Positions 16,338 through 23,206 of a stretch of DNA of 25,210 nt are shown here, in pieces. A program made the translations under genes and the position numbers. The notes beneath the pieces were generated by a model, which did not search any database, was not told the origin of the DNA, and saw only the letters and a program-made list of their open reading frames with translations. Positions within the stretch are counted from its first letter, which is position 1, and each line of letters begins with the position of its first letter. This DNA comes from an uncultured Anaerolineales bacterium (GTDB lineage Bacteria > Chloroflexota > Anaerolineae > Anaerolineales > Villigracilaceae), in contig CALFXA010000057.1 in assembly GCA_937928015.1 (NCBI GenBank), positions 1-25,210 on the forward strand. The letters run 5' to 3'.

Positions 16338-17672
16338 ATGAAATCCTCCGTCCACGAGATTCGCTCCCGCCTGTTGATGCTCCTGATCCGAGCCTTTGTC
16401 ATCGTGCTGACCCTGTCATTTTTGTTCTTCCTCGCCATCACGGGATACTTCCTGGCTTATTCCTCCTCCACGCCCATCCCGCTGCCGTTCGCCAACCTGC
16501 TCGAAGGATATTACGCGGGGCACGGGAGTTGGAACGGCGTGGACGAAATCTTTACCCAGATCAAGACGGATGCGCTCCAGCCCATTTTGTTGGACGCCGA
16601 CCAGCGCATCGTCCTTGACCGTCGGCCTGATTCCGTTTCGACGGTGGGGTCCCGCTATGAGCCCCAGCACGATGACATTACCTTCAAATTGACGGTAAAC
16701 GACGAACTGGTCGGGTATCTGATTATTACTTCATTCACGCTGGCTGAACGTTTCGGGTTGGCGCGCGCCATCCTGCTGCCTGTGGGAATCATTTCCTTTA
16801 TTCTGATCCTGTTCATGGTGATCGTAGCCACTTTGCTGATGCGGCGCTTCGTCAATCCGTTGGCCGATGTGATCTACGCGGCGCGCGGCGTGGCCGACGG
16901 CAAACTGGACACGCGCCTGCCCACCGAGGGTCCACAAGACCTGCGCAGCCTCTCCGAGAGTTTCAATGCGATGGCCTCCTCGCTCGAACGCAACGACCGT
17001 GAACGCCGCGATATGCTGGCCGACGTAGCCCACGAACTGCGCACACCGCTCTCCGTCATTCGTGGGTGGCTCGAAGGCATTGTGGATGGCATCTACCCTG
17101 AGAACGGGCCGCAGGTCTCGATGGCGCTCGATCAGACCTATGTGCTCGAACGTCTGGTCGAGGACTTGCGCCTGCTGACACTGGCCGAGTCGCGCCAATT
17201 GCCCTTCGACAGACATCCCGTGGACCTTGGACAACTGGTCGAGCGCACGCTGGAGGTCTTCTCGGCCGAGGCGCAGGAGAAGAACATCTCGCTGGCCTTC
17301 GCCGAGCGGGGCGGCGACCTGACCGCCAATGTGGACCCGCAGCGTTTCGAGCAGGTGCTTGGCAACCTGGTCGGCAACGCCATCCGCTACGTGCCCGAAG
17401 GCGGAAGGGTGTGGGTCACTGCCCACGGCGCCGCAGACGGCTTGTCGCTGACGGTCAACGACAACGGCCCGGGCTTGCCTCCTGAGGATCTGCCTTTCAT
17501 CTTCGACCGTTTCTGGCGCAAAGAAAAATCCCGCGCGCGTGTTTCAGGTGGCACGGGACTGGGGCTGGCCATCGCCAAGCAACTTGTCGAGGCGCAGGGT
17601 GGACAAATCTTCGCGCGCAACCTGCCCGGGGGCGGATTGCAGATCGTCGTCGAATTGAAACGCATGGGATGA
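16338..17672 (+). CDS. Sensor histidine kinase (HAMP, HisKA, HATPase_c)
   Basis: A 444-residue membrane kinase: TM1 at about 11-41, extracytoplasmic sensor of about 100 residues, TM2 at about 144-168, HAMP about 169-222, then HELRTPLSV with the phospho-accepting His232. The catalytic domain shows the N box with N347 (LGNLVGNAIR), G1 box DNGPGL (375-380), F box (FIFDRFWRKEKSR) and G2 box GGTGLGLAI (404-412). It would phosphorylate the regulator encoded immediately upstream in response to an envelope signal, probably the exported compound or membrane damage. Confidence 0.95.
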   Translation: MKSSVHEIRSRLLMLLIRAFVIVLTLSFLFFLAITGYFLAYSSSTPIPLPFANLLEGYYAGHGSWNGVDEIFTQIKTDALQPILLDADQRIVLDRRPDSVSTVGSRYEPQHDDITFKLTVNDELVGYLIITSFTLAERFGLARAILLPVGIISFILILFMVIVATLLMRRFVNPLADVIYAARGVADGKLDTRLPTEGPQDLRSLSESFNAMASSLERNDRERRDMLADVAHELRTPLSVIRGWLEGIVDGIYPENGPQVSMALDQTYVLERLVEDLRLLTLAESRQLPFDRHPVDLGQLVERTLEVFSAEAQEKNISLAFAERGGDLTANVDPQRFEQVLGNLVGNAIRYVPEGGRVWVTAHGAADGLSLTVNDNGPGLPPEDLPFIFDRFWRKEKSRARVSGGTGLGLAIAKQLVEAQGGQIFARNLPGGGLQIVVELKRMG

Positions 17673-17674
17673 TC

Positions 17675-17716
17675 AAAAGGCCCGATGACTCACTTTATAG
17701 TCATCGGGCCTTTTTC
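17675..17716. terminator. Strong bidirectional terminator
   Basis: AAAAGGCCCGATGACT (17675-17690) and AGTCATCGGGCCTTTT (17699-17714) form a 16-bp perfect stem with an 8-nt loop, with T-runs on both strands. It ends the plus-strand efflux/two-component operon and the convergent minus-strand gene that stops at 17716. Confidence 0.92.
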
Positions 17717-18015
17717 TATGGAGTAGGGGGCATGCGTGGATCTTTTCCCGGTCCTGAGAGTGGGCGTGGATTGGTGTTGAACTCGACGATAATCGGAGAC
17801 GAAAACGACAGAATCACCACTCCGAACAGCAAAAGACCCAATATTTTGGAACGATTTGTCAGCAGCCACATCGGCCAGGAATCCAGGCCCAGATTGAGCA
17901 TCAGCGCAAGGGCGGGTACAGCCAGGACAACGATCAGGATGTACATGATGCGCCTGGTATTCCGCGCGATGCGCCGTTTATATGCCTTGCGATGAATGAT
18001 CGGTGTTTGGGTCAT
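17716..18015 (-). CDS. Small two-helix membrane protein
   Basis: A 99-residue protein with a basic N-terminus (HRKAYKRRIARNTRR), two hydrophobic helices (about 24-45, MYILIVVLAVPALALMLNLG, and about 57-75, KILGLLLFGVVILSFSSPII) and a proline-rich tail. By the positive-inside rule the N-terminus is cytoplasmic. GGAG lies 6 nt before the ATG. No family is recognised. Confidence 0.75.
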   Translation of the reverse strand: MTQTPIIHRKAYKRRIARNTRRIMYILIVVLAVPALALMLNLGLDSWPMWLLTNRSKILGLLLFGVVILSFSSPIIVEFNTNPRPLSGPGKDPRMPPTP

Positions 18016-18091
18016 GTTTTCTCCAAGTTGTAGATGTGAAAGCTGCCTGACTGTCTGTAAGAAAATTAGTATAAACTGAAGCGGGTTATGC

Positions 18092-19336
18092 TCATTGTCG
18101 CGCCATAAACCCTTCGATCTCCTCGATCGTGGTGGGGATGGCCGCCGACAGATTCTCGCATCCGTCGGCGGTGACGAGGATGTTATCCTCGATGCGCAGG
18201 CCGATGCCCCATTCGCGGACGTAGATGCCCGCGTCTACGGTGAAGATCATGTTCTCACTCACGGGTTCATCGTAGCCGCCGACATCGTGCGTGTCCAGCC
18301 CGACGTGATGAATAGCCCCGTGCCAGACGTATTTGCGAACCTCGGCGAAGTCATTCAACAGGCCCAACGCTTTGAGCCCCTCGAAGGACACCTCGCGGCA
18401 GGTGCGGTTCAACTGCGGGAAGAACATCCCAGGGCGGATCTGATCCATGACGGCGCGGTTGGCAGCGTAGGCCACCTGATAGAGTTGCGCCTGCCGCTCA
18501 CTAAAGCGCCCGTTGGCGGGGAATACGCGCGAGATGTCCGTGCAATATTCGTCGTAAGCCGCGCCCACATCGGTCAGGACCAACTCTCCGTCTGCAAGCT
18601 GTGACATGGAGTTGGCGTAGTGCAGATAGAAGATGCGTTCCCCGCCCGCGATGATCGAGGGGAAGGCCGTGCGTCGCTGGGCATGCTGGGCCAGCTCGAA
18701 GTTGAACTCGGCTTCCAGTTCATACTCCATCATGCCAGGCCGTGTCACGCGCATCATGCGGCGGATGCCCGCCTCGGTGATGCTCATTGCCTTGCGGATG
18801 GCGTCGATCTCTTCGGGCGTCTTGATCTTGCGCAAGTCGGCCAGCAGCGGATAGCTGTTCTTGATTACCAGATGCGGATGCCGTGCCTGCATCTGTTTCG
18901 CGAATTCGCGCTCGATGTCGAAGGAACGCTCCGAGGCGCGCGCATCGAAACATAGCCACAGGGTGGAGACATGCTTGAACGAGAAAAGTTCTTCCAGTTC
19001 TCGACTCAAATTTTGGATGTCTTCGATACCTTCGATACCGCTCTTCTCGCATAACTCCTCCTCGGTGAGACGCCTGCCCGTCCAGACCTCCTGCTCCAGA
19101 TTGGGTTTGAGCGCGAACAGGCACTCGCTGACCAGGTCACCTTTCTTGAGCAGCAACAGCGCAGACTGTTCCTGCTGAATGCCTGTCAGATAAAGGAAGT
19201 TACGATTGGCGAAGAACGGGAAGTTCTCGTCCGCGCTTTTGCGAATGCTTTCGCCGCTGAAGAACAGCATGGCGTCGTTCTCGGCCATGTGCTCGGCCAA
19301 CTTGCGTCTGTTCTCGGTGTGGAAATTCTTGTCCAT
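18092..19336 (-). CDS. Xaa-Pro aminopeptidase (M24B), metal-ligand variant
   Basis: A 414-residue aminopeptidase P with N-terminal creatinase-like domain (1-170) and a pita-bread catalytic domain. Expected dimetal ligands are D256 (LTDVGAAYDEY), D267 (CTDISR), H343 (HHVGLDTHD), D368 and E383 (RIED). The position of D368 is usually Glu (T-V-E-P-G); here it is TVDAG, a conservative change. The enzyme removes N-terminal residues before proline in the cytosol. AGGAG lies 6 nt before the ATG. It starts 11 bp after the RIO kinase stop, so the two form an operon. Confidence 0.9.
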   Translation of the reverse strand: MDKNFHTENRRKLAEHMAENDAMLFFSGESIRKSADENFPFFANRNFLYLTGIQQEQSALLLLKKGDLVSECLFALKPNLEQEVWTGRRLTEEELCEKSGIEGIEDIQNLSRELEELFSFKHVSTLWLCFDARASERSFDIEREFAKQMQARHPHLVIKNSYPLLADLRKIKTPEEIDAIRKAMSITEAGIRRMMRVTRPGMMEYELEAEFNFELAQHAQRRTAFPSIIAGGERIFYLHYANSMSQLADGELVLTDVGAAYDEYCTDISRVFPANGRFSERQAQLYQVAYAANRAVMDQIRPGMFFPQLNRTCREVSFEGLKALGLLNDFAEVRKYVWHGAIHHVGLDTHDVGGYDEPVSENMIFTVDAGIYVREWGIGLRIEDNILVTADGCENLSAAIPTTIEEIEGFMARQ

Positions 19337-19347
19337 GGTTTCTCCTG

Positions 19348-20193
19348 TTAGCCTGCTTGAATTTCTCGTAATATTTTAACTTCATCTGCGCGGACACCTT
19401 GCTTGAGGAAGGATTTGCACAGCGAGTGGACGTCCCTTGCAAGCAGGGTCTGCGCGTTGGGGTTGTGCTTGAACTCGATGACCTGTGGAAAGTCGATGAC
19501 CACCGCCTGCCCGTCGCGCCACAGCAGATTGAAGGTGGAGTAGTCGCCGTGGACGCGGCCCGAGCGCACGATCAACCTCAGGTTGTGGACCGCCTGTCGG
19601 AAGGTTTCCTCCGCCTCGGCCTGATCCGGCTTCAGGTCCGAGATGCGCGGGGAGGGGATACCGTTTTCGTCGCCGATGAACTCCATCAGGATAACGAGTC
19701 CGCTCACGGCTACAGCTTTCGGCACGCGCACGCCAAAATCGTGCAGGTGCTTCATCTGCATGAACTCTTCCTGCACCCACAGGACTTGATGCGCGTCGAG
19801 ACCCTTTTCGCTGCCCTGCTGGATGGCCTTCTCGATACGCGAGTCTCCGATGAATCTGCCTTCGCGATACATCTCATCGCGCTTGAAGGAGCGTACCCGC
19901 AGGTCGGTATAGATCTTGACCGCTACGAAGCCATCCGCGTTGCGGCCGAGGAAGACCGAGCCTTCCTTGCCCGTCTTGATACCCGAGAGCAGCTCGTCCA
20001 GCAGACCCATTTTGGAGAGCTGATTCAAGTCGGCGTTCTCGAATTTTGTATTCGGATTCAAGGCCTTTTCGCCGCTGGCGATCAGCTGCGTGACGGTCTG
20101 CCTGCCTTTCAGTTTGTGCTTTTTACTGCCAATCTTTATGAAATTCTGTGTTTCCAGTTCGTCTGCATCCAATGCATTTGGATTTATTTTCAT
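19348..20193 (-). CDS. RIO-family atypical serine kinase
   Basis: A 281-residue protein with the RIO1/RIO-B core: P-loop-like GKEGSVF (75-81), lysine in VAVKIY (K93), catalytic loop HGDYSTFN (215-222, D217) and metal-binding VIDFPQ (D234). RIO kinases/ATPases act in ribosome small-subunit maturation in archaea and eukaryotes; the bacterial members are little studied. The N-terminal roughly 70 residues (KKHKLKGRQTVTQLIASGEKAL) may be an extra nucleic-acid or partner-binding helix. AGGA lies about 8 nt before the ATG at 20193. A leader ORF and terminator precede it, and aminopeptidase P follows. Confidence 0.88.
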   Translation of the reverse strand: MKINPNALDADELETQNFIKIGSKKHKLKGRQTVTQLIASGEKALNPNTKFENADLNQLSKMGLLDELLSGIKTGKEGSVFLGRNADGFVAVKIYTDLRVRSFKRDEMYREGRFIGDSRIEKAIQQGSEKGLDAHQVLWVQEEFMQMKHLHDFGVRVPKAVAVSGLVILMEFIGDENGIPSPRISDLKPDQAEAEETFRQAVHNLRLIVRSGRVHGDYSTFNLLWRDGQAVVIDFPQVIEFKHNPNAQTLLARDVHSLCKSFLKQGVRADEVKILREIQAG

Positions 20194-20228
20194 GTTTTTC
20201 CTGTACAGGCCATCCTGCGCACACCAGT

Positions 20229-20251
20229 AAAAGCGCAGGTTTCCGCCCTGC
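20229..20251 (-). promoter_or_regulatory. Second leader hairpin upstream of the RIO kinase
   Basis: Minus strand GCAGG (20251-20247), 7-nt loop, CCTGC (20239-20235), then a T-run (20232-20229). The left arm, extended to GCAGGG, can instead pair with the right arm of the upstream terminator (CCCTGC), giving an antiterminator-like alternative. Confidence 0.35.
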
Positions 20252-20265
20252 ATGGGACGAGAATC

Positions 20266-20299
20266 AAAAACCGCAGGGCTGTGATGCGCGCCTGCGGTT
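20266..20299 (-). terminator. Intrinsic terminator in the RIO kinase leader
   Basis: Minus strand AACCGCAGG (20299-20291), 13-nt loop, CCTGCGGTT (20277-20269), then a T-run (20270-20266). It lies 25 nt after the stop codon of the 20-codon leader ORF and about 75 nt before the RIO kinase start. The last codons of the leader ORF carry another CCGCAGG that could compete for the right arm. Confidence 0.7.
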
Positions 20300-20324
20300 G
20301 GAAGCAAAACGAACGGTGAGATCG

Positions 20325-20387
20325 TTACGATCCACCTGCGGGAGGCGCATTCAAAACATACTGTGGGTTTGAGAAAATGGTTGCCAT
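20325..20387 (-). CDS. 20-residue leader peptide or small protein
   Basis: Minus strand ATG at 20387, 20 sense codons, TAA at 20327-20325. The peptide begins MATIFSN and ends NAPPAGGS. AAAGGAGG (20404-20397) lies 9 nt before the ATG, one of the strongest ribosome binding sites in the window, and a TTGACA-17-TACAAT promoter lies directly upstream. An intrinsic terminator follows. It has no membrane segment, no cysteine and no run of one amino acid, so it is not a classical amino-acid attenuator peptide. The Gly-Gly-Ser end and small size leave a regulatory leader peptide or a precursor peptide possible. Function unknown. Confidence 0.6.
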   Translation of the reverse strand: MATIFSNPQYVLNAPPAGGS

Positions 20388-20427
20388 AAGCACGTGCCTC
20401 CTTTCGTGGATTTGGAACAGTGTCCTT

Positions 20428-20456
20428 ATTGTATGTGAGGGCAGTGCGGGTGTCAA
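20428..20456 (-). promoter_or_regulatory. Near-consensus sigma-70 promoter
   Basis: Minus strand TTGACA (20456-20451), 17-bp spacer, TACAAT (20433-20428): 6 of 6 and 5 of 6 matches at ideal spacing, the best promoter visible in the window. Transcription would start near 20421, giving a leader of about 34 nt before the 20-codon ORF. Confidence 0.75.
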
Positions 20457-20471
20457 GAAGGGGGGTGAAAA

Positions 20472-21134
20472 TTATTTCTTACAATCTTCATCGTCACAGC
20501 ATTCCGCATGGATGTTTGCGGCCTTTTCAAATGCCTCTTTGCCCTCGTTGATCGAGAAGTAAATCAGCCCGAATGCGCCGAGGCTGTCAATTAGACCGAA
20601 CCCTGTGATTTGGTAGATAAAACTTGAGGCTAGCAAGACCACAGACATGTAAATGCATACCATTGTGCAATTCGCGTCTGCCAAAATGGGGGATGAATGA
20701 AGAGCGTGACCCACCTTACGCTTACCCTGTACCAACGCCCACATGATGGCAATGGAAATCAGTGAAATGATCAGGCCGGGCAAGGTCGTGGTCGGTTTGT
20801 GGACAGTAAAAAGGTTGTAAATACCTGTCGCGCCAAGGCCTAAAGCGAGTAGATAAAATGATGTGCCCGTAACGCGTAGTGCAGTCTGTTCGAAATGCGA
20901 ACGTGAAGTATCGGGATTCTTGCGAATTCGAAGTACCATCGCAAGGATGCCAATCCCCGATATGACTTCAATGAACGAATCCACTCCGAACCCAAAGAGC
21001 GTAAGCGCCTCATCCTGAACGCCAAAATAGGTGGAGATGAGACCCTCAGCGAGATTGTAGAAGACCGTAAAAAACGCCAACCAGAGCGCATATTGCCAAT
21101 ATTTATTTTCTGTAGTTTGAGGAAGGGTGGTCAT
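20472..21134 (-). CDS. CDF-like cation transporter, membrane domain only
   Basis: A 220-residue protein with about six membrane segments. YNLAEGLISTYFG and FGVDSFIEVISG (D52, E56) match the second and nearby helices of cation-diffusion-facilitator relatives, and LADANCTMVCIYMSVVLL with FGLIDSLGAFGLIYF (D153, D183) the fifth and sixth. The usual cytoplasmic C-terminal domain of CDF is missing; instead there is a short tail HAECCDDEDCKK with three Cys and several acidic residues that could bind metal. AGGAG lies 8 nt before the ATG. A divalent metal is the likely substrate, but export is not proven. Confidence 0.8.
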   Translation of the reverse strand: MTTLPQTTENKYWQYALWLAFFTVFYNLAEGLISTYFGVQDEALTLFGFGVDSFIEVISGIGILAMVLRIRKNPDTSRSHFEQTALRVTGTSFYLLALGLGATGIYNLFTVHKPTTTLPGLIISLISIAIMWALVQGKRKVGHALHSSPILADANCTMVCIYMSVVLLASSFIYQITGFGLIDSLGAFGLIYFSINEGKEAFEKAANIHAECCDDEDCKK

Positions 21135-21188
21135 GAGAATACTCCTAAATTCTTTGCAGGCCTGTTTCTTTGTTCAATTGCTGATTAC

Positions 21189-21572
21189 CTATCTAGGCAG
21201 ATATTCACGCATCTGCTTATACAGCGGAGTGAGCGTGTCGATCTCGCACGTCCCATCAGAAAAACTGTAGGTCGTCTCGAAGTCTTCGTAGCTGAGCGCC
21301 CGCCAGAGACGACCATCTGGGTCAATGACCAACGAGTGGCCCACGCCGCCGCGAAATATGCGTGACCCATCCGTTCCATTGTATATCGTGCAGGTCCAGG
21401 GACGCTCTGCTGGGTGGGCGGCCATGTAGCTTTCGATTTCGCGGACCATTTTTTCGAAGATATGAATGCGGTCGCTCATGGGTGCTTTGAGGGTTTCGAC
21501 AATCGCGCGACTCAACATAGCATCGGCTGGCGAAGTGAGGATTCCCGATTGGAGAGTGGTGTTTTCTGTCAT
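21189..21572 (-). CDS. Hypothetical 127-residue protein
   Basis: A soluble protein with no recognised family. An alpha-helical N-terminal half (AIVETLKAPMSDRIHIFEKMVREIESYMAAHP) is followed by a beta-rich half (WTCTIYNGTDGSRIFRGGVGHSLVIDPDGRLWRALSYEDFETTYSF). No signal peptide or clear active site. AGGA lies about 8 nt before the ATG. It precedes the CDF-like gene by 54 bp, so the two may be co-transcribed. Confidence 0.7.
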   Translation of the reverse strand: MTENTTLQSGILTSPADAMLSRAIVETLKAPMSDRIHIFEKMVREIESYMAAHPAERPWTCTIYNGTDGSRIFRGGVGHSLVIDPDGRLWRALSYEDFETTYSFSDGTCEIDTLTPLYKQMREYLPR

Positions 21573-21744
21573 TTGTTTTCCTGCGCAGAATATACTTTCA
21601 ATCAGAATGAATCAGAGGGGCGGTTCTGCCTGCCAAGATAATTTCCATGTTTTGCTAGACAACGGCTTTCTGCAATTCATCCTATTCGCATGTTTAGTAA
21701 TTATAAAGTGCTTCCTGTGCTCTGACGTGTACATTCTGACAGTT

Positions 21745-21777
21745 AAAAAGCCCGTCTCACATCGAGACGGGCTTTTT
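21745..21777. terminator. Terminator of the 2-oxoacid:ferredoxin oxidoreductase operon
   Basis: AAAAAGCCCGTCTC (21745-21758) and GAGACGGGCTTTTT (21764-21777) form a 14-bp perfect stem with a 5-nt loop, with T-runs on both strands. It lies 11 bp after the gamma-subunit stop on the minus strand. Confidence 0.92.
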
Positions 21778-21788
21778 GTGGTTTCCTT

Positions 21789-22349
21789 TTACGCAGGCAC
21801 TTTGTCGAGTTCTTTTTGCGCGTGTTCGTAGCCGCGACGCAAGGCCTCGAAATTCTTGGGGAGCAAATGTTTGTGGCGGGCGGGCAGGTGTCCTTCGAGG
21901 GCTTTCTCTACGTCCTTGATCGATAGTTCGGTCAGCGAGGAGAGCAGCGCACCCACGGCCACCATGTTGGTCAATTTCTTGTCACCAATTTCCTCGGCGA
22001 TCTCGTTGCAAGGCACGAGGATGGTATGGATGTCCATGCGTTTCGCGCCGCGATCCACCATGGACTGGTTGACAATCAGCGTGCCGCCCGTGGCGAGCAT
22101 CTGCTCGTATTTGTCGAAGGAGGGCAGGTTGAGGGCCACCGCCAACAGCGGATGTTGGACCAGCGGCGAACCGATCTCCTCATCCGCGATGACGACGGTG
22201 CAGTTGGCCGTCCCGCCGCGCATTTCAGGCCCATAGGAAGGAATCCACGTGACGGCTTTGCCCGCGTCCATGGCGGCATAGGCCACGACCTGGCCTGCAA
22301 ACAGCACGCCCTGTCCGCCGAAGCCCGCAATAATGATCTCTTTTTGCAT
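21789..22349 (-). CDS. 2-oxoacid:ferredoxin oxidoreductase, gamma subunit
   Basis: A 186-residue protein with GFGGQGV (9-15) near the N-terminus and SYGPEMRGGTANCTVVIADEEIGSP, the signature of the gamma domain of 2-oxoacid:acceptor oxidoreductases, which binds the CoA/TPP-containing complex. The ATG at 22349 has GGAG about 7 nt upstream and homology starts there. It is the last gene of the operon, separated from the beta subunit by 78 bp that hold a palindromic repeat. It ends just before a strong terminator. Confidence 0.92.
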   Translation of the reverse strand: MQKEIIIAGFGGQGVLFAGQVVAYAAMDAGKAVTWIPSYGPEMRGGTANCTVVIADEEIGSPLVQHPLLAVALNLPSFDKYEQMLATGGTLIVNQSMVDRGAKRMDIHTILVPCNEIAEEIGDKKLTNMVAVGALLSSLTELSIKDVEKALEGHLPARHKHLLPKNFEALRRGYEHAQKELDKVPA

Positions 22350-22371
22350 AGGTTCACTCCGTTCACGGTAC

Positions 22372-22417
22372 ATCGGGAGTCGGACATCGGGTTTCATCCC
22401 GATTTCCTATTCCCGAT
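22372..22417. repeat. Nested inverted repeat between beta and gamma subunit genes
   Basis: Outer arms ATCGGGA (22372-22378) and TCCCGAT (22411-22417); inner arms ATCGGG (22386-22391) and CCCGAT (22398-22403). Several ATCGGG units in both orientations form a nested hairpin within an operon; a REP-like element or mRNA processing/stability structure. Confidence 0.55.
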
Positions 22418-22427
22418 TCCCGCGATC

Positions 22428-23198
22428 CTAAATTTTCACCTGTTTGATCGCCTCGCTGACCTTGTAGTCACCGAGCGGATAGGCAGGGATCATATGCTCT
22501 TCCACGAACTTGAGCGAGTTGACGGGTGTCATGCCCCAGTTGGTGGGGCAGGTGGAGAGTAATTCCACCATCGAGAAGCCCAGTCCGCGCACCTGGGTCT
22601 CGAAGGCCGTGCGGATGGCCTTCTTCGCCAGGCGGATGTTCTTCGGGTCATGCAGTGAGCGGCGCACGCAGTAGCCGACGCCATCCAGCGTCGAGATCAT
22701 CTCAGACATGCGGATCGGGTAGCCCTGGCTTTCCACGTCGCGCCCGTTGGGCGAGGAGGTGGTCTTCATGCCAGGCAGGGTGGTGGGAGCCATCTGTCCG
22801 CCCGTCATGCCGAAGTTGGCGTTGTTGATGAAGATGACCGTGATGTTCTCGCCGCGCGCCGCCGCATGGACGATCTCGCCCATGCCGATCGAGGCCAGGT
22901 CGCCGTCGCCCTGATAGGTGAAGACCACGCGGTCGGGCAACACACGCTTGACGCCTGTTGCCATGGCGGGAGCGCGCCCGTGCGGGGCCTCCACGAAATC
23001 GGTGTCAAAATAATTGTAGGCAAAGACCGCGCAACCCACGGGTGCCACGCCGATGGTGCGGTTCGTCACGCCCATTTCTTCCAGCACTTCCGCCACCAGA
23101 CGGTGCGCCACGCCGTGCGTGCAGCCCGGGCAGTAGTGAGTGGGAGTCTCGGTAAAGGATTCGGGTCGTTCGTAGACCAAAGATTCAGGAGCAGCCAT
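22428..23198 (-). CDS. 2-oxoacid:ferredoxin oxidoreductase, beta (TPP) subunit
   Basis: A 256-residue thiamin-pyrophosphate-binding subunit. CPGC (23-26) with C56 and C217 (STCPTNWG) are likely [4Fe-4S] ligands. [34 protein letters not shown] (97-130) is the TPP motif (GDG...NN). GAGG precedes the ATG. It follows the alpha subunit by 8 bp. Together the subunits decarboxylate a 2-oxoacid to its acyl-CoA and reduce ferredoxin. Confidence 0.94.
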   Translation of the reverse strand: MAAPESLVYERPESFTETPTHYCPGCTHGVAHRLVAEVLEEMGVTNRTIGVAPVGCAVFAYNYFDTDFVEAPHGRAPAMATGVKRVLPDRVVFTYQGDGDLASIGMGEIVHAAARGENITVIFINNANFGMTGGQMAPTTLPGMKTTSSPNGRDVESQGYPIRMSEMISTLDGVGYCVRRSLHDPKNIRLAKKAIRTAFETQVRGLGFSMVELLSTCPTNWGMTPVNSLKFVEEHMIPAYPLGDYKVSEAIKQVKI

Positions 23199-23206
23199 TT
23201 TTACCT

